DNA of 64,000 nucleotides from Typhlomys cinereus. Its lineage: Eukaryota > Chordata > Mammalia > Rodentia > Platacanthomyidae. Below are positions 54,584 to 64,000 of this stretch, in pieces. Under the pieces are notes generated by a model. The model did no database searches. It was not told where the DNA came from and saw nothing but the letters and a program-made list of their open reading frames with translations. Made by a program: the position numbers and the translations under genes. Every line of letters starts with the position of its first letter. The stretch's first letter is position 1. Location of the stretch: the NCBI GenBank assembly GCA_023101885.1, contig JALPQD010000005.1:2003020-2067019 (forward strand), written 5' to 3'.

Positions 54584-55646
54584 ATGCCAAAGTCAAAGTG
54601 CAAATCCATGAGAAGCAACACTCAAGTAAACAAATCTCCCACTAAAGGAATTAATCCCATAATGTTAGACTCCAACCAGAACAAACCCATGGAAAATGGC
54701 CAAGAAAGCCTGACCCAGGATAATGACCTTCAAAATATGATCATTACCATGTTCAATACTATGAAAGAGGAAATCCGGGAGGAATTAAATAATCGAATCA
54801 ATTGCTTTGAGGAGGAACACAACAGACACATGGAGGAGTTGAGAAAAACAGTGCAAGAATCAAAAACTGGCATAGAGCAGTTAAAGCAGACTCAAGCAGA
54901 GTTTAAAACTGAGCTAAAAGACAAGTTATCTTCAACCCAGAACTCCACAGAGAGTCTTATCAGCAGAACTAACTAAGCAGAAAACAGAATTTCAGATCTT
55001 GAAGATAAAGTGGGAGTATTAACCAGCTCAATGGAAGAGATTGTTAAAGCCAAAAAGATGCTTGAGAGAAATATCCAGGAGATATGGGACACCCTGAAGA
55101 AGCCCAACATGCGTATTCATGGAATACCAGAGCAAGAATCTCAAAATACCACCCCTGAGGAAATTTTTCAAACGATCATCAAGGAAAACTTTCCTCATCT
55201 AAAAAAAGAGAGGCCCATCCATATACAAGAGGCATTCCGCACCCCAAACAGATATGACCAAAACAGAAGCTCGCCACAGGCAAATAATAGTCAAAACACT
55301 CCACATTCAAGATAAAGAACTGCTGAGAGCTTCAAGGGAGAAAAAACAAGTCACTTTTAAAGGTAAACCTATTAAAATAACAAATGACTTCTCAATGGAA
55401 ACACTAAAAGCAAGAAGAGCTTGGAGAGACATACTTCAAGTATTGAATGAGCAAAAATGTCAACCTAGGCTGATTTACCCTGCAAAACTATCAGTCATGA
55501 TCGAGGGAGAAAGAAATATCTTCCAGCACAAAGACAACTTTAAGGGATACATGTCCACCAAACCAGGCCTTCAAAAAATGCTAGAAATGATACTCAAGCA
55601 TGAAGAAAAAAACAGGCATATCCAGGAGAGCAGAAGGCAAGTATAA
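54584..55646 (+). pseudogene. L1 ORF1 (nucleic-acid-binding chaperone), inactivated
   Basis: ORF1p normally forms trimers that coat L1 RNA and act as a nucleic-acid chaperone in the cytoplasm. Visible here: a basic N-terminus (MPKSKCKSMRSN), a heptad-rich coiled-coil region (about residues 60-125), an RRM start (NMRIHGIPE) and the C-terminal domain (CQPRLIYPAKLSVMIEGE). Two lesions: an in-frame TAA at 54974-54976, and a +1 frameshift near 55274. After allowing for them the span fits about 350 residues, close to the usual rodent length. ATG at 54584 is the natural start after the 5'UTR. Confidence 0.92.
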
Positions 55647-55696
55647 CACCATTAAAAGCGAAGCAATATACTTATAAAAACTACTAAACATAATAA

Positions 55697-58600
55697 ATGT
55701 CTGGAATCAAAAATAGTTGCACCATTATAACACTAAATGTTAATGGAATTAACTCACCGATCAAGAGACACAGATTACGAATTTGGATTAAAAATCACAA
55801 TCCATCAATCTGCTGCCTGCAGGAAACCCATCTCACCACAAAAGATATGCATGCCCTAAAAATGAAAGGCTGCTCAATAATTCTACAAGCAAATGGAAGC
55901 AGAAAACAGGCAGGGGTAGCCATTATGATATCAGACAAAGTGGACTTCAAACCAAAGAAAATTATAAGAGACACGGATGGATACTACATTTTAGTCACAG
56001 GTACAATTCACCAGGAAGACTTCACAATACTGAACATATATGCACCCAATACGGGCCCCTCCACATTCATTAAGAAAACCCTACAGCGTCTAAAGCAAGA
56101 AATCAACCCCCAAACGATAATTCTTGGGGACTTCAACACCGCCCTCTCAACATGGGATAGATCAACGGGTCAAAAGCTTAACAGAGACACTTTGGACCTT
56201 AATCAAACCCTTAAAGAAATGGACCTTACAGATCTCTATCGAACTTTTCACCCACGCACCAAAGAATACACATTTTTCTCAGCAGCACACGGAACTTTCT
56301 CCAAAATAGATCACATACTGGGCCACAAAACGAATCTACACATGTACAAAAAAGTTGAAATTCTAACCTGTGCCCTGTCAGACCACCATGGCCTAAAGCT
56401 GGACATCCACAACACAACAAACAAGAGAAAATACACTAACTCCTGGAAACTTAACAATATGATGCTGAATGAGAACTGGATTCAGGAAGAAATTACAAAG
56501 GAAATTCAAGATTTCCTGAAAGTGAATGATAATGAAAATACAACTTACCAAAATCTCTGGGACACAATGAAAGCTGTTCTAAGAGATAAGTTCATAGCTC
56601 TTAATGCCTACGTCAAAAAAATGGAAACATCAGAAATAAACAACTTAACAATGCAGTTTAAAGCTTTAGAGAAACTAGAGCAATCTGATCCCAAAAATAG
56701 AAGAGAGGAGATTAGCAAAATAAGGGGAGAAATATCTGAAATCGAGATTAAGAAAACGACAGAAAAAATCAACCAGTCAAAAAGCTGGTTCTTTGAAAAA
56801 ATCAATAAGATTGATACACCCCTAGCTAAATTAACCAAAAGCAAGAGAGAGAAAACCCAAATTAACAAAATTAGAAATGAACATGGAGTTATCACTACGG
56901 ATACACAAGAAATCCAGAGAATTATAACATCATATTTCAAAAATTTATACTCTGTGAAGTTTGACAACACAAAAGAGATGGATGAATTTCTAAGTAAACA
57001 CAACTTACCTAAATTGAATCAGGAAGTTGTGAATTATTTAAATAGTCCTATAACATATAAGGAAATTGAAGAAGTAATCTCAAATCTTCCCACCAAAAAA
57101 TGTCCTAGACCAGATGGACTCAGCACAGAGTTCTACCAGACATTTAAGGAGTTAATAACACCAATACTCCTTAAACTGTTCCATCAAATAACAAAGGAAG
57201 GAACATTACCAAATTCCTTCTATGAAGCTAATATCGTCTTAATCCCAAAACCTAATAAAGACTCACTTAAAAAAGAAAACTATAGGCCGATCTCTCTGAT
57301 GAACACAGACGCAAAGATTCTCAACAAAGTCTTAGCAAATCGGATTCAAAAACATATTAAAAAGATCATTCACGGGAACAAGTAGGCTTCATCTCCGGCA
57401 CACAAGGTTGGTTCAACATACGCAAATCAACAAATGTAATTCATCATGTAAACCAGTCCAAAGTCCAAGACCACATGATACTCTCGATAGATGCAGAAAA
57501 AGCTTTTGACAAGATCCAACAGCCTTTTATGATCAAAACGCTAGAGACAGTATGAATGGAAGGAACCTTTATCAATATAATAAAAGCCATATACAACAAG
57601 CCCACAGCAAGGATTATGATCAATGGGGAACAATTGGAATCATTCCCACTTCGATCAGGAACTAGACAAGCTGTCCACTCTCACCACTTCTATTCAATAT
57701 TGTACTTGAAGTCTTAGCTGAAGCCATAAGACAAGAAAGGGACTTAAGAGGGATTCAAATCGGCAAGGAAGAAATCAAGCTATCCCTATTTGCAGATGAC
57801 ATGATCTTATACCTGAATGATCCCAAAAACTCCACCAGAAAGTTTCTGGAACTAATTGAGAAGTTCAGCAGGGTGGCAGGATACAAAATAAATGTGCAAA
57901 AATCAGAGGCCTTCCTATATGCCCAGAATGAAAGAAGTAAAAAAGCCTTGAGAGAAACAATCCCATTTACTATAGCCCCTAAAAAAATGAAATACCTTGG
58001 TATAAACCTAACCAAGGAGGTAAAAGACCTTTACAATGAAAACTTTAAAACCCTAAAGAAAGAAATTGCAGAAGACACCAGAAGGTGGAAAGACCTCCTT
58101 TGTTTCTGGATTGGCAGAATCAACATCATAAAAATGACCATCCTACCAAAGGCAATATACAGATTCAATACTATACCAATCAAAATCCCAAAGCAATTCT
58201 TCAAAGAAGTTGACCAAACAATCTCAAAGTTCATATGGAGGCACAAAAGACCCAGGATAGCAAAGACAATCCTGAGTAACAAAAACACTGCTGGAGGTAA
58301 TACCATACCAAACCTAAGTCTATACTACAAATCCATAGTTATAAAGACAGCCTGGTACTGGCTCCAAAATAGACACACAGATCAATGGATAAGGATTGAA
58401 GACCCAGATATAAGCCCACGAAATTACAGCCATTTGGTCTTTGACAAAGGAGCCCAAAAAATCCAATGGAAAAAGAACTGCATCTTCAACAAATGGTGCT
58501 GGCAAAACTGGATCTCCACATGCAGAAGATTAAAGCTGGACCCATACTTGTCACCATGTACAAGACTTAATTCCAAATGGATCAAGGACCTTGATATCAG

Positions 58601-59539
58601 GCCAGAGACTATAAAAACCATAGTTGAAAGGATAGGGAACTCCCTCGAGCTGATTGGGCTAGGCCAACATTTCCTAAACAGACATCCAATGGCACAGTCA
58701 CTGCTACCAACTCTCAACAGTTGGGATCTTGTAAAATTAAAGCGCTTCTGTTCAGATAAAGAGACTGTAACACGAGCTCAAAGGCAACCCACAGAATGGG
58801 AGAAAATCTTCACTAACCACACATCTGATAGAACTCTGCTGTCCAGAGTGCACAAAGAACTTAGAAAACTAAACACCAAGGAAACCAATGGCCCAATTAA
58901 AAAATGGGCCCTGGAACTTAAAAGAAACTTTACCAGGGATGAAATTAAAATGTCTAATAAATATCTTTAAAAATGTTCCACTTCCTTAGCCATCAGGGAA
59001 ATGCAAATCAAAACTTCCCTGAGATATCATCTCACCCCGGTCAGGATGGCAAAAATCCACAATACAAACAACAACAAATGCTGGAGAGGATGTGGAGAGA
59101 GGGGAACTCTCCTACATTGCTGGTGGGAATGCAGGCTCATACAGTCACTCTGGCGAGCTGTCTGGAGATTCTTAAAGAAATTAAAGATTGAAATGGCATA
59201 TGACCCTGCTATTCCACTTTTGGGAATAACCCCCATACAGCAGAGGTTCACCTCGATAGCACAAGCACGACCATGTTCATAGCAGCACTGTTTACAATAG
59301 CAAAGTCATGGAATCAACCCAAATGTCCAAGAGTTGATGAGTGGATAAGGAAACTGTGGTACATCTATACAATGGAGTACTACTCAGCCATCAAAAATGA
59401 TGAAGTACTGGAATTTGCCGGGAAATGGATGTCATTAGAAACAATTATATTAAGTGAAGTATCCCAGACCCAGAAAATTAAGCGCCGTATGTACTCCCTA
59501 ATAGGTGCTCCTAGTACCAAACCCACCCAGCCCACCTAG
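55697..59539 (+). pseudogene. L1 ORF2 (endonuclease/reverse transcriptase), inactivated
   Basis: ORF2p nicks target DNA and reverse-transcribes L1 RNA at the nick. The first 562 codons are open. The endonuclease keeps all the expected residues (N14, E43, D145, N147, D205, D229, H230: LNVNG, QETH, GDFN, SDHH). The reverse transcriptase shows [13 protein letters not shown] and the catalytic FADD (57789-57800). The C-terminal CX3CX7HX4C motif is at 59079-59132. Lesions: single-base losses near 57375 and 57670, TGA at 57553-57555, TAA at 58968-58970 and a frameshift at about 59250-59273. The stop is TAG at 59537. The endonuclease half alone could still be translated if expressed. Confidence 0.95.
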
Positions 59540-60524
59540 AGACAGTAATTGCAAGGATTATGAACAGGAGGGATGGGGTAGGAGGGCCACACCAGAAACA
59601 AGGAGAGAAGGGACTATGTTACAGCAGAGAAAATAGGCCTCCATCAAGGACTCAAATAAGCAATGAGACATCTGATTAAGTTCACAGACTTTTGTTCATG
59701 ATCATTTACTACTGAGGGGGTATGACAGAAGAGGAGGGCATATAGTCTGGCAGATAAAAAGTAACCGTTGTGCAAATTGGTGATAGACCCCTCCCTCACT
59801 GTGGTTTCCCACTTTTATTACATCTACCTTTGAATGTGCTTTTATCACAAGACTATAGTTTAACAGCTTTTTGTCTCTGGCCAGGGGGTAACATACAATG
59901 CCCACCAGGATGGAGTGAAGGCATTGCAGGAGCAGTAAAACTGCAAAAGAAAATCAACAAACCACAAGCCAGAACTTCAGAGACTCTATATCAACCACCT
60001 AGAACTAGGTCAGCTTAATCTCTCCCCATCCTGAAGCTCAGGGAAATTTGCTGAAGAGGGGGCAGTAAGAATGTAAGAGCAAAGGATAGGAGGAACAATG
60101 ATATGTAAGATACTCCATACAAGTTAGGGCTGAAGCAATCATAATTGGACTTTACATGCCCTGCGCATTGTCCAACACACTATTGACCTCACAAAGTCTA
60201 GCATCTGCTAAAGGCACCAAGATCCTTGGAGGCAAGGGATTGGCAGCCACAGCAGTGTTCCTATACCTAAGGGGAACACGGGAAAGGGTTCAGGGAAAGG
60301 CCACTGGGTCCTTGTACATCATCGGAGAGGAGGGCCCAGAGGAAAATCAGACATGCACAAAAAGGACTCTCTGGGAATTGGGGCAGGAGGCACTGAGGGA
60401 TGGGAGGGAGGGAGGTGGGGAGGGGGAGCAGGGGGTAAGGGGGGAGGAGGAGGGAGGGAGGGAACTGGTGTACCTATTCAGTTTGTATGAGCTGAAATAA
60501 TAATAAAAAATGTATTAATAAAAA
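59540..60524 (+). other. L1 3'UTR with G-rich tract and tail
   Basis: About 985 bp of non-coding sequence. 60395-60470 is a run of GGG-containing blocks (gggagggagggaggtgggg ... ggagggagggagggaactgg) able to form G-quadruplexes, as in most L1 3'UTRs. It is followed by an AT-rich end with aataataataaaaaatg and a short A-rich tail abutting the target duplication. Frames of 67-114 codons here are chance. Confidence 0.88.
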
Positions 60525-60538
60525 AAATCACATCTTGG

Positions 60539-61154
60539 AAATTTTGGCTTCTAACTGTGTCTTGCTAAGAGAGGAAGAGAAGAAACAGAAAGATGACTTT
60601 TGGAGGTGGAGAATGCAGACCCCTCCCATTTCTTTGGCACACCTGCAGGTGGATCACAGTGGGGAATCACGGACAGGTAACTGGTCCAGGTGAGTTGTCT
60701 TCAGAGCAGAGAACGATGTTACAACCAAGGAAATAGGAAGTGGGGTGTAGTCGGATCCCTAACACTATGGTTTTTTTATGGTCAGCTCTCACAGCGGAAG
60801 GGCTGAGCAAAGCTAAAATAATATTTCCAGACCTTAAGGCCGGGTTTGGGGGAAAAATGGTTCTGGTTTCTGTTGCCTGTCACAGGACAGGAAAAGCGGA
60901 AGGGGACTCGAAGGGACTTTGAATCTGAACATGTCCAGTACTCTTGAGTCCAAAACACAGATGGTCTCCAGCTTAGGATGATTTGACTCGGGGCTCCTGC
61001 CTTTACGATGACGAGAAACGGCAATGTCCAATGAACTGAGTCCATGAATTTTGATGCGATATTTTCAATTTATAATGTGTATATCAGAATGCGACCCCAT
61101 CAAAAATTGAGAAGTCCCTGTACTCGGCACATTAAAACACTACCCTTTGGGTGA
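60539..61154. other. Unique DNA, nothing recognised
   Basis: About 600 bases after the L1. No supported feature. Confidence 0.45.
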
Positions 61155-61297
61155 TTGTTTTTCTGTTCATTTGTCGCCCTAACTTGCCCAGATAGCCTCA
61201 AACTCGTAATCCTTCTGCCTCAGTTTTCTGGGGGGTGGGATTAAATGTACGTGCTGCCACACACCACTGGGAGTAGTATTTTGTGAGTCTCATCAAT

Positions 61298-61327
<30 letters not shown>
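61155..61327 (-). mobile_element. B1 SINE (minus) followed by (CT)n
   Basis: gtcgccctaacttgcccagatagcctcaaactcgtaatccttctgcctcag ... gggattaaatgtacgtgctgccacacacc is a reverse B1. A pure CT run occupies about 61301-61327. Confidence 0.75.
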
Positions 61328-61333
<6 letters not shown>

Positions 61334-61357
61334 TGATCTAGGGGTGCGGGTTTGGGT
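61328..61357. repeat. Second copy of the 30-bp block at 53815-53844
   Basis: tgatattgatctaggggtgc followed by gggtttgggt; 29 of 30 bases identical to the first copy. It directly follows the CT microsatellite. Confidence 0.85.
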
Positions 61358-61969
61358 ATATACATCAGGTATGAAATACTTGCAAATGTCCTTGGGAATT
61401 GTGCCTGTGGAGCCTACTGGATGTTTCTGCCAAAGAGAAATGTCAGGAGACTAACGTGGACTTCGTATCACAAGGAGGGAAAGACTGGAGCCAGGCAGAG
61501 GGCTGTACTGGCTAACTGCCATATACATCCTGAAGCCCCTCCTGGAAGGCTTCCTAAACAGAGGCGTTTCTGAATCTCTCTAGAAGCTTTTAGAAAATAC
61601 AGATCCTCAGGTCGGACGTCTCCCAGAGCTCAAGGCCCCATGTCCACCCGGCCGGACCAGCTCCTTTTCCATTTCCACCCCTTCTCTATTCAGCCCCTTC
61701 TTTCCAGGGAGGGTTTAAGGAACAGCGATTGCTACTCAGCCACTCCCCCCATCATTCATTCCTCCGTCCACCACCTTTGTTAGGTCTTGGGGACTTTGTC
61801 TCTAACCACGGCACTATGTAAACAGGGTCCCAAACACCCTCGTAACGAGATTGCTGGCTTCAGACTCCTGCCTCGGGAATTCCTGGAAGGCACCTTAGAG
61901 TCCCCTGCTTTACCTTCATGCCACCCTGGGTCAGCATATTCTCCCCGTTGCTTTACCCACTGGCTTAGG
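61358..61969. other. Unique DNA, nothing recognised
   Basis: About 610 bases. The 73- and 87-codon frames lack recognisable domains, and the second runs into a SINE. Confidence 0.45.
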
Positions 61970-62165
61970 GTTGTTGCTGTCTTCGAGACGGGGTCTCACG
62001 TATCCCAGGCTGGCTCGCTCGCAAACTCGCTTTGTGCCAAGAATGACTGAATTTCTGACCTTGTCTCTCTCTCCCAAGCACGGGGATTCATCCACTCTGC
62101 CTGGTTTATGTGGTGCTGAAGATGGATTGAATCCAGGGCTTCCTGCATCCTCAGTTCCTAGGCGG
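61970..62165 (-). mobile_element. B4-type SINE, minus strand
   Basis: Reverse B1 (cgagacggggtctcacgtatcccaggctggctcgctcgcaaactcgc ... cccaagcacggggattc) followed by reverse ID (gaagatggattgaatccagggcttcctgcatcctc). Confidence 0.72.
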
Positions 62166-62209
62166 TAGTAGCTTCCCCCTCCCCTCTCTTCTCCCCTCAC
62201 TTTCTTCCT

Positions 62210-62345
62210 CTTTGAATATTTATTTATAAGGGATATATACATGCCACCGGGTGTGTAGAGGTCAGAAGACACCTTCAGGGGATTGAACTCAAGTTGTTAG
62301 ACTTTGCAGCAAGTTCCTCTACCTAGTGAGATCCCCTTCACTTCT
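62210..62345 (-). mobile_element. B3-type SINE fragment, minus strand
   Basis: tgtgtagaggtcagaagacaccttcaggggattgaactcaagttgttagactttgcagcaagttcctctacctagtgag is the 5' half of B3 read in reverse. Confidence 0.68.
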
Positions 62346-62779
62346 TGATTCAACTTTCTCTCCTTCCTACCATCTGCCTGAAATCTTGCTGGGGACCTAC
62401 TTTCTCATTTCCAGCTGAACTAAACCCAGGCTGTGAGGGAGTTTCTCTGATGGTGAAATACTTGCAGCCAGGTGCAAATTATGGTCACCATCTGGAACAG
62501 CTGCCTTAAGAGCTTGCAGGGCTGCCAATGTGTTGGTTGAGGAAATGCCTTGATGTTAGCCAGGTTTCATCAGATGATCCCCTGCGGCATTCCAAAGCAA
62601 ATTCCTGAGGCGTGTAGGCACAGCACTGAGAAGTCTTGATTGGACTAATGAGGTTGGGATAGGTAGGAGGAAGATAGAGGAGTAAAGAAAGGAAACTGAT
62701 ATTTACTTAAAATATCTACTCATGTATAGCATCTCTATATAGAAGGAAAGATTTCTTTGCACTACGTTATAATCCTTTA
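62346..62779. other. Unique DNA, nothing recognised
   Basis: About 430 bases; no supported feature. Confidence 0.42.
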
Positions 62780-62920
62780 TTTGAGAGAGAGAGAGAGAGA
62801 GAGAGCACAAGCGAGAACATATACATGCACCATGTGGGCTTCCAGGGATTAAATTTAGGCTGCTAGGTTTGCAAGCAGGTGTTTTATTGGCTGAGTTACA
62901 TCACTGGGCATCTCCCCCCC
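62780..62920 (-). mobile_element. (GA)n plus B3-like SINE fragment, minus strand
   Basis: A (GA)n run (62784-62805) precedes catgtgggcttccagggattaaatttaggctgctaggtttgcaagcaggtgttttattggctgagttacatcactggg, a diverged B3 head read in reverse. Confidence 0.6.
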
Positions 62921-63014
62921 CAGCTGATTTTTTTCAGGAGTTAAGTCTTCTCTACCTTCACCTTCAGCTTAGAATTTTCTTTCCTGGGCTGGGGATGCAT
63001 TCAATTGGTAGAGT

Positions 63015-63420
63015 TCTTATTAGAAAAGGAGAAGGAAGAAAGAGGGCGGGGAAGGGAGGTAGAGCAGGAACCCAAGCTTCATCCTTGAAGATTGAAGTTT
63101 CTTCAAGAATCTCCTTTAAAACTCCAGCGAGGGAGCAGCAATTTCCCCTGAAGACAGAAATTACTACTAATTTGGAGTCAGGGGTGCAAGCTTTTAGCAG
63201 TTGGGATCCAGGGGGAAGAAATTTCGGTTTTGACCTGTTGGTTCTGTTCTTTCCCAGAATAACTAGGCGTCTGTCCAGTTGTCTGTTTTCCTTATCAGTT
63301 CCCCATCAACATTCTTGGTGGGGTCTCCGGTGGAGATCTGTTTCTGATCTCAGATCTATCAGGTGGGGTCTCTGGGTCTCTGTTTCCGAGGTCTGGTTCC
63401 AGATCTATCAGATTATTGAT
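63015..63420 (+). mobile_element. Unnamed ~400-bp interspersed repeat, copy 2
   Basis: Matches 11069-11472 throughout, same orientation, with scattered substitutions and small indels. It begins inside an ID head (ggctggggatgcattcaattggtagag at 62985-63012), so it either inserted into or directly adjoins that SINE. Ends at tctatca. The 185-codon frame 62869-63426 spans both repeats and is not a gene. Confidence 0.65.
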
Positions 63421-63817
63421 GGATAAAAGGAAAAAAATGGGTAGGATTGCGAAATGGGGGATGGGGAGATGAGGACGATGAATCTCTCTAAACTTCTTCC
63501 TGCTGGTGAGGGTTGTTTTGAAGGTTGTTGGAAGGAGATGGTGTGAGGATTAGCTGACTGGATGTTCTAGACGTGATGTCTCCCATTGAATTCCGGGTGT
63601 GATGGAGGAGTCAGGGACTACGAGGGTAAAGCACAGAGCCATTAGTGCACCTAGAAAAGGAGGAGTCAAGGTTTATACCATTCTTTAGGTTTCCCAGAGG
63701 TGGTGGAGGAGCTCTATGTTTCCTGGTGGGCTTTGTGGTACAGTCCTTTCTCCACTGCCTCCCACCTTGCCTTTTTGAGAGTCTCTTGTTGACCCTAAAG
63801 CTCACTGATTGGTTAGA
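63421..63817. other. Unique or unassigned DNA
   Basis: About 400 bases downstream of the unnamed repeat, moderately GC-rich. It could be further repeat sequence but has no second copy in this window. Confidence 0.4.
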
Positions 63818-63910
63818 CTGGCTGGTCAGTAAACTCCCAGGGATCCAACTGTCTCCATCTCTCAGCGCTAAAGTTACAGCCTACAAGCAGGGATTCTCCC
63901 TCCCCCCCTC
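63818..63910 (-). mobile_element. B4/RSINE-like fragment, minus strand
   Basis: cactgattggttagactggctggtcagtaaactcccagggatccaactgtctccatctctcagcgctaaagttac resembles the reverse of a rodent B4-related SINE body. Confidence 0.5.
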
Positions 63911-64000
63911 TTTTTTTTTTACGTGTAGGTGTGTATGGGGTGCATGCATGTATGTTGGATGTTTGCATGTGGAAAGGCACATATGTGTGAGAGTATCTGT

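Larger units (their letters stand above)
54162..60538 (+). mobile_element. Full-length LINE-1 (L1) with 14-bp target duplication
   Basis: The element spans 54176-60524 (6349 bp) between exact copies of aaatcacatcttgg (54162-54175 and 60525-60538). Order: CpG-rich 5'UTR promoter, ORF1, a 50-bp spacer, ORF2 with endonuclease, reverse transcriptase and cysteine-rich C-terminus, then a 3'UTR with a G-rich tract and A-rich tail. At least seven lesions make it incapable of autonomous movement, although the full-length structure and target duplication survive. Confidence 0.96.

Noticed and set aside
56608..57003. 131-codon minus-strand frame inside the L1
   Set aside because: Shadow frame antisense to ORF2.
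62869..63426. 185-codon plus-strand frame
   Set aside because: Runs from a B3-like SINE through an ID head into the unnamed repeat. Composition follows the repeats, not a protein.
1..64000. CRISPR arrays, operons, phage or plasmid features
   Set aside because: All regularly repeated DNA is microsatellite or short tandem duplication. Composition and repeats are those of a rodent nuclear genome.

Overview
The window is 64 kb of gene-poor mammalian genomic DNA, almost certainly from a rodent. It holds no intact protein-coding gene, rRNA gene, CRISPR array or bacterial-type operon. Nearly every open reading frame on either strand runs through a microsatellite, a retroelement or unique non-coding DNA. 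The rodent call rests on the SINE mix: B1 (7SL-derived, with the rodent internal duplication), ID, B4 (ID+B1), B3, and many copies of a long B2-superfamily SINE whose 5' end has a tRNA-type promoter (A-box near 'tggctcagnggttaag', B-box near 'gagttcggatcc') and whose 3' end is a CA-rich tail. That SINE is not murine B2 proper. It resembles the B2-superfamily elements described from jerboas (DIP) and related mouse-like rodents, so a jerboa or another non-murine mouse-like rodent is my best guess. The species cannot be proved from this sequence.

Layout. 1-9 kb: AT-rich unique DNA with a few MIR, B4, MaLR and B2-type insertions. 9-16 kb: microsatellites, SINEs, a MaLR-type solo LTR (12.39-12.77 kb), a long decayed ancient repeat (13.5-15.1 kb) and an LTR nested in a B4 SINE (15.45-16.09 kb). 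16-24 kb: young B2-type SINEs, old MaLR LTRs, a 157-bp L1 insertion that looks like a 3' transduction (18.54-18.70 kb) and an LTR nested in a B3 SINE (21.4-22.1 kb). 25-31 kb: one LTR, an old L1 3' end, an MLT1-like LTR, SINEs, and purine and TG/CG tracts. 32-35 kb: a structurally complete solo LTR (32.59-33.02 kb) and a head-to-head LTR pair inside an ancient repeat. 36-53 kb: more SINEs, long polypurine/polypyrimidine tracts, another LTR with a perfect target-site duplication, and unique stretches with candidate regulatory motifs, notably a perfect RFX palindrome at 42735-42748. 53.2-53.8 kb: a CpG-rich segment. 54176-60524: a full-length 6.35-kb LINE-1 with both ORFs, flanked by a perfect 14-bp duplication but disabled by at least seven lesions. 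60.5-64 kb: SINEs and a second copy of an unnamed ~400-bp repeat also present at 11.07 kb.

The elements do not form a pathway. Most are linked through L1: its reverse transcriptase is the presumed source of the SINE insertions and of the chimeric insertion at 18.5 kb, as their A-rich tails and 10-16 bp target duplications show. The LTRs instead carry 5-bp duplications, as expected for integrase-mediated ERVL/MaLR insertion. Their nesting gives a relative chronology: ancient repeat, MIR and old L1, then B4/B3 SINEs, then the ~420-bp LTR family, then the youngest B2-type SINEs. I found no convincing new multi-gene system. The most interesting items are the L1/LTR chimeric insertion, the solo LTR with duplicated RFX half-sites, the isolated RFX palindrome, and the unnamed repeats.
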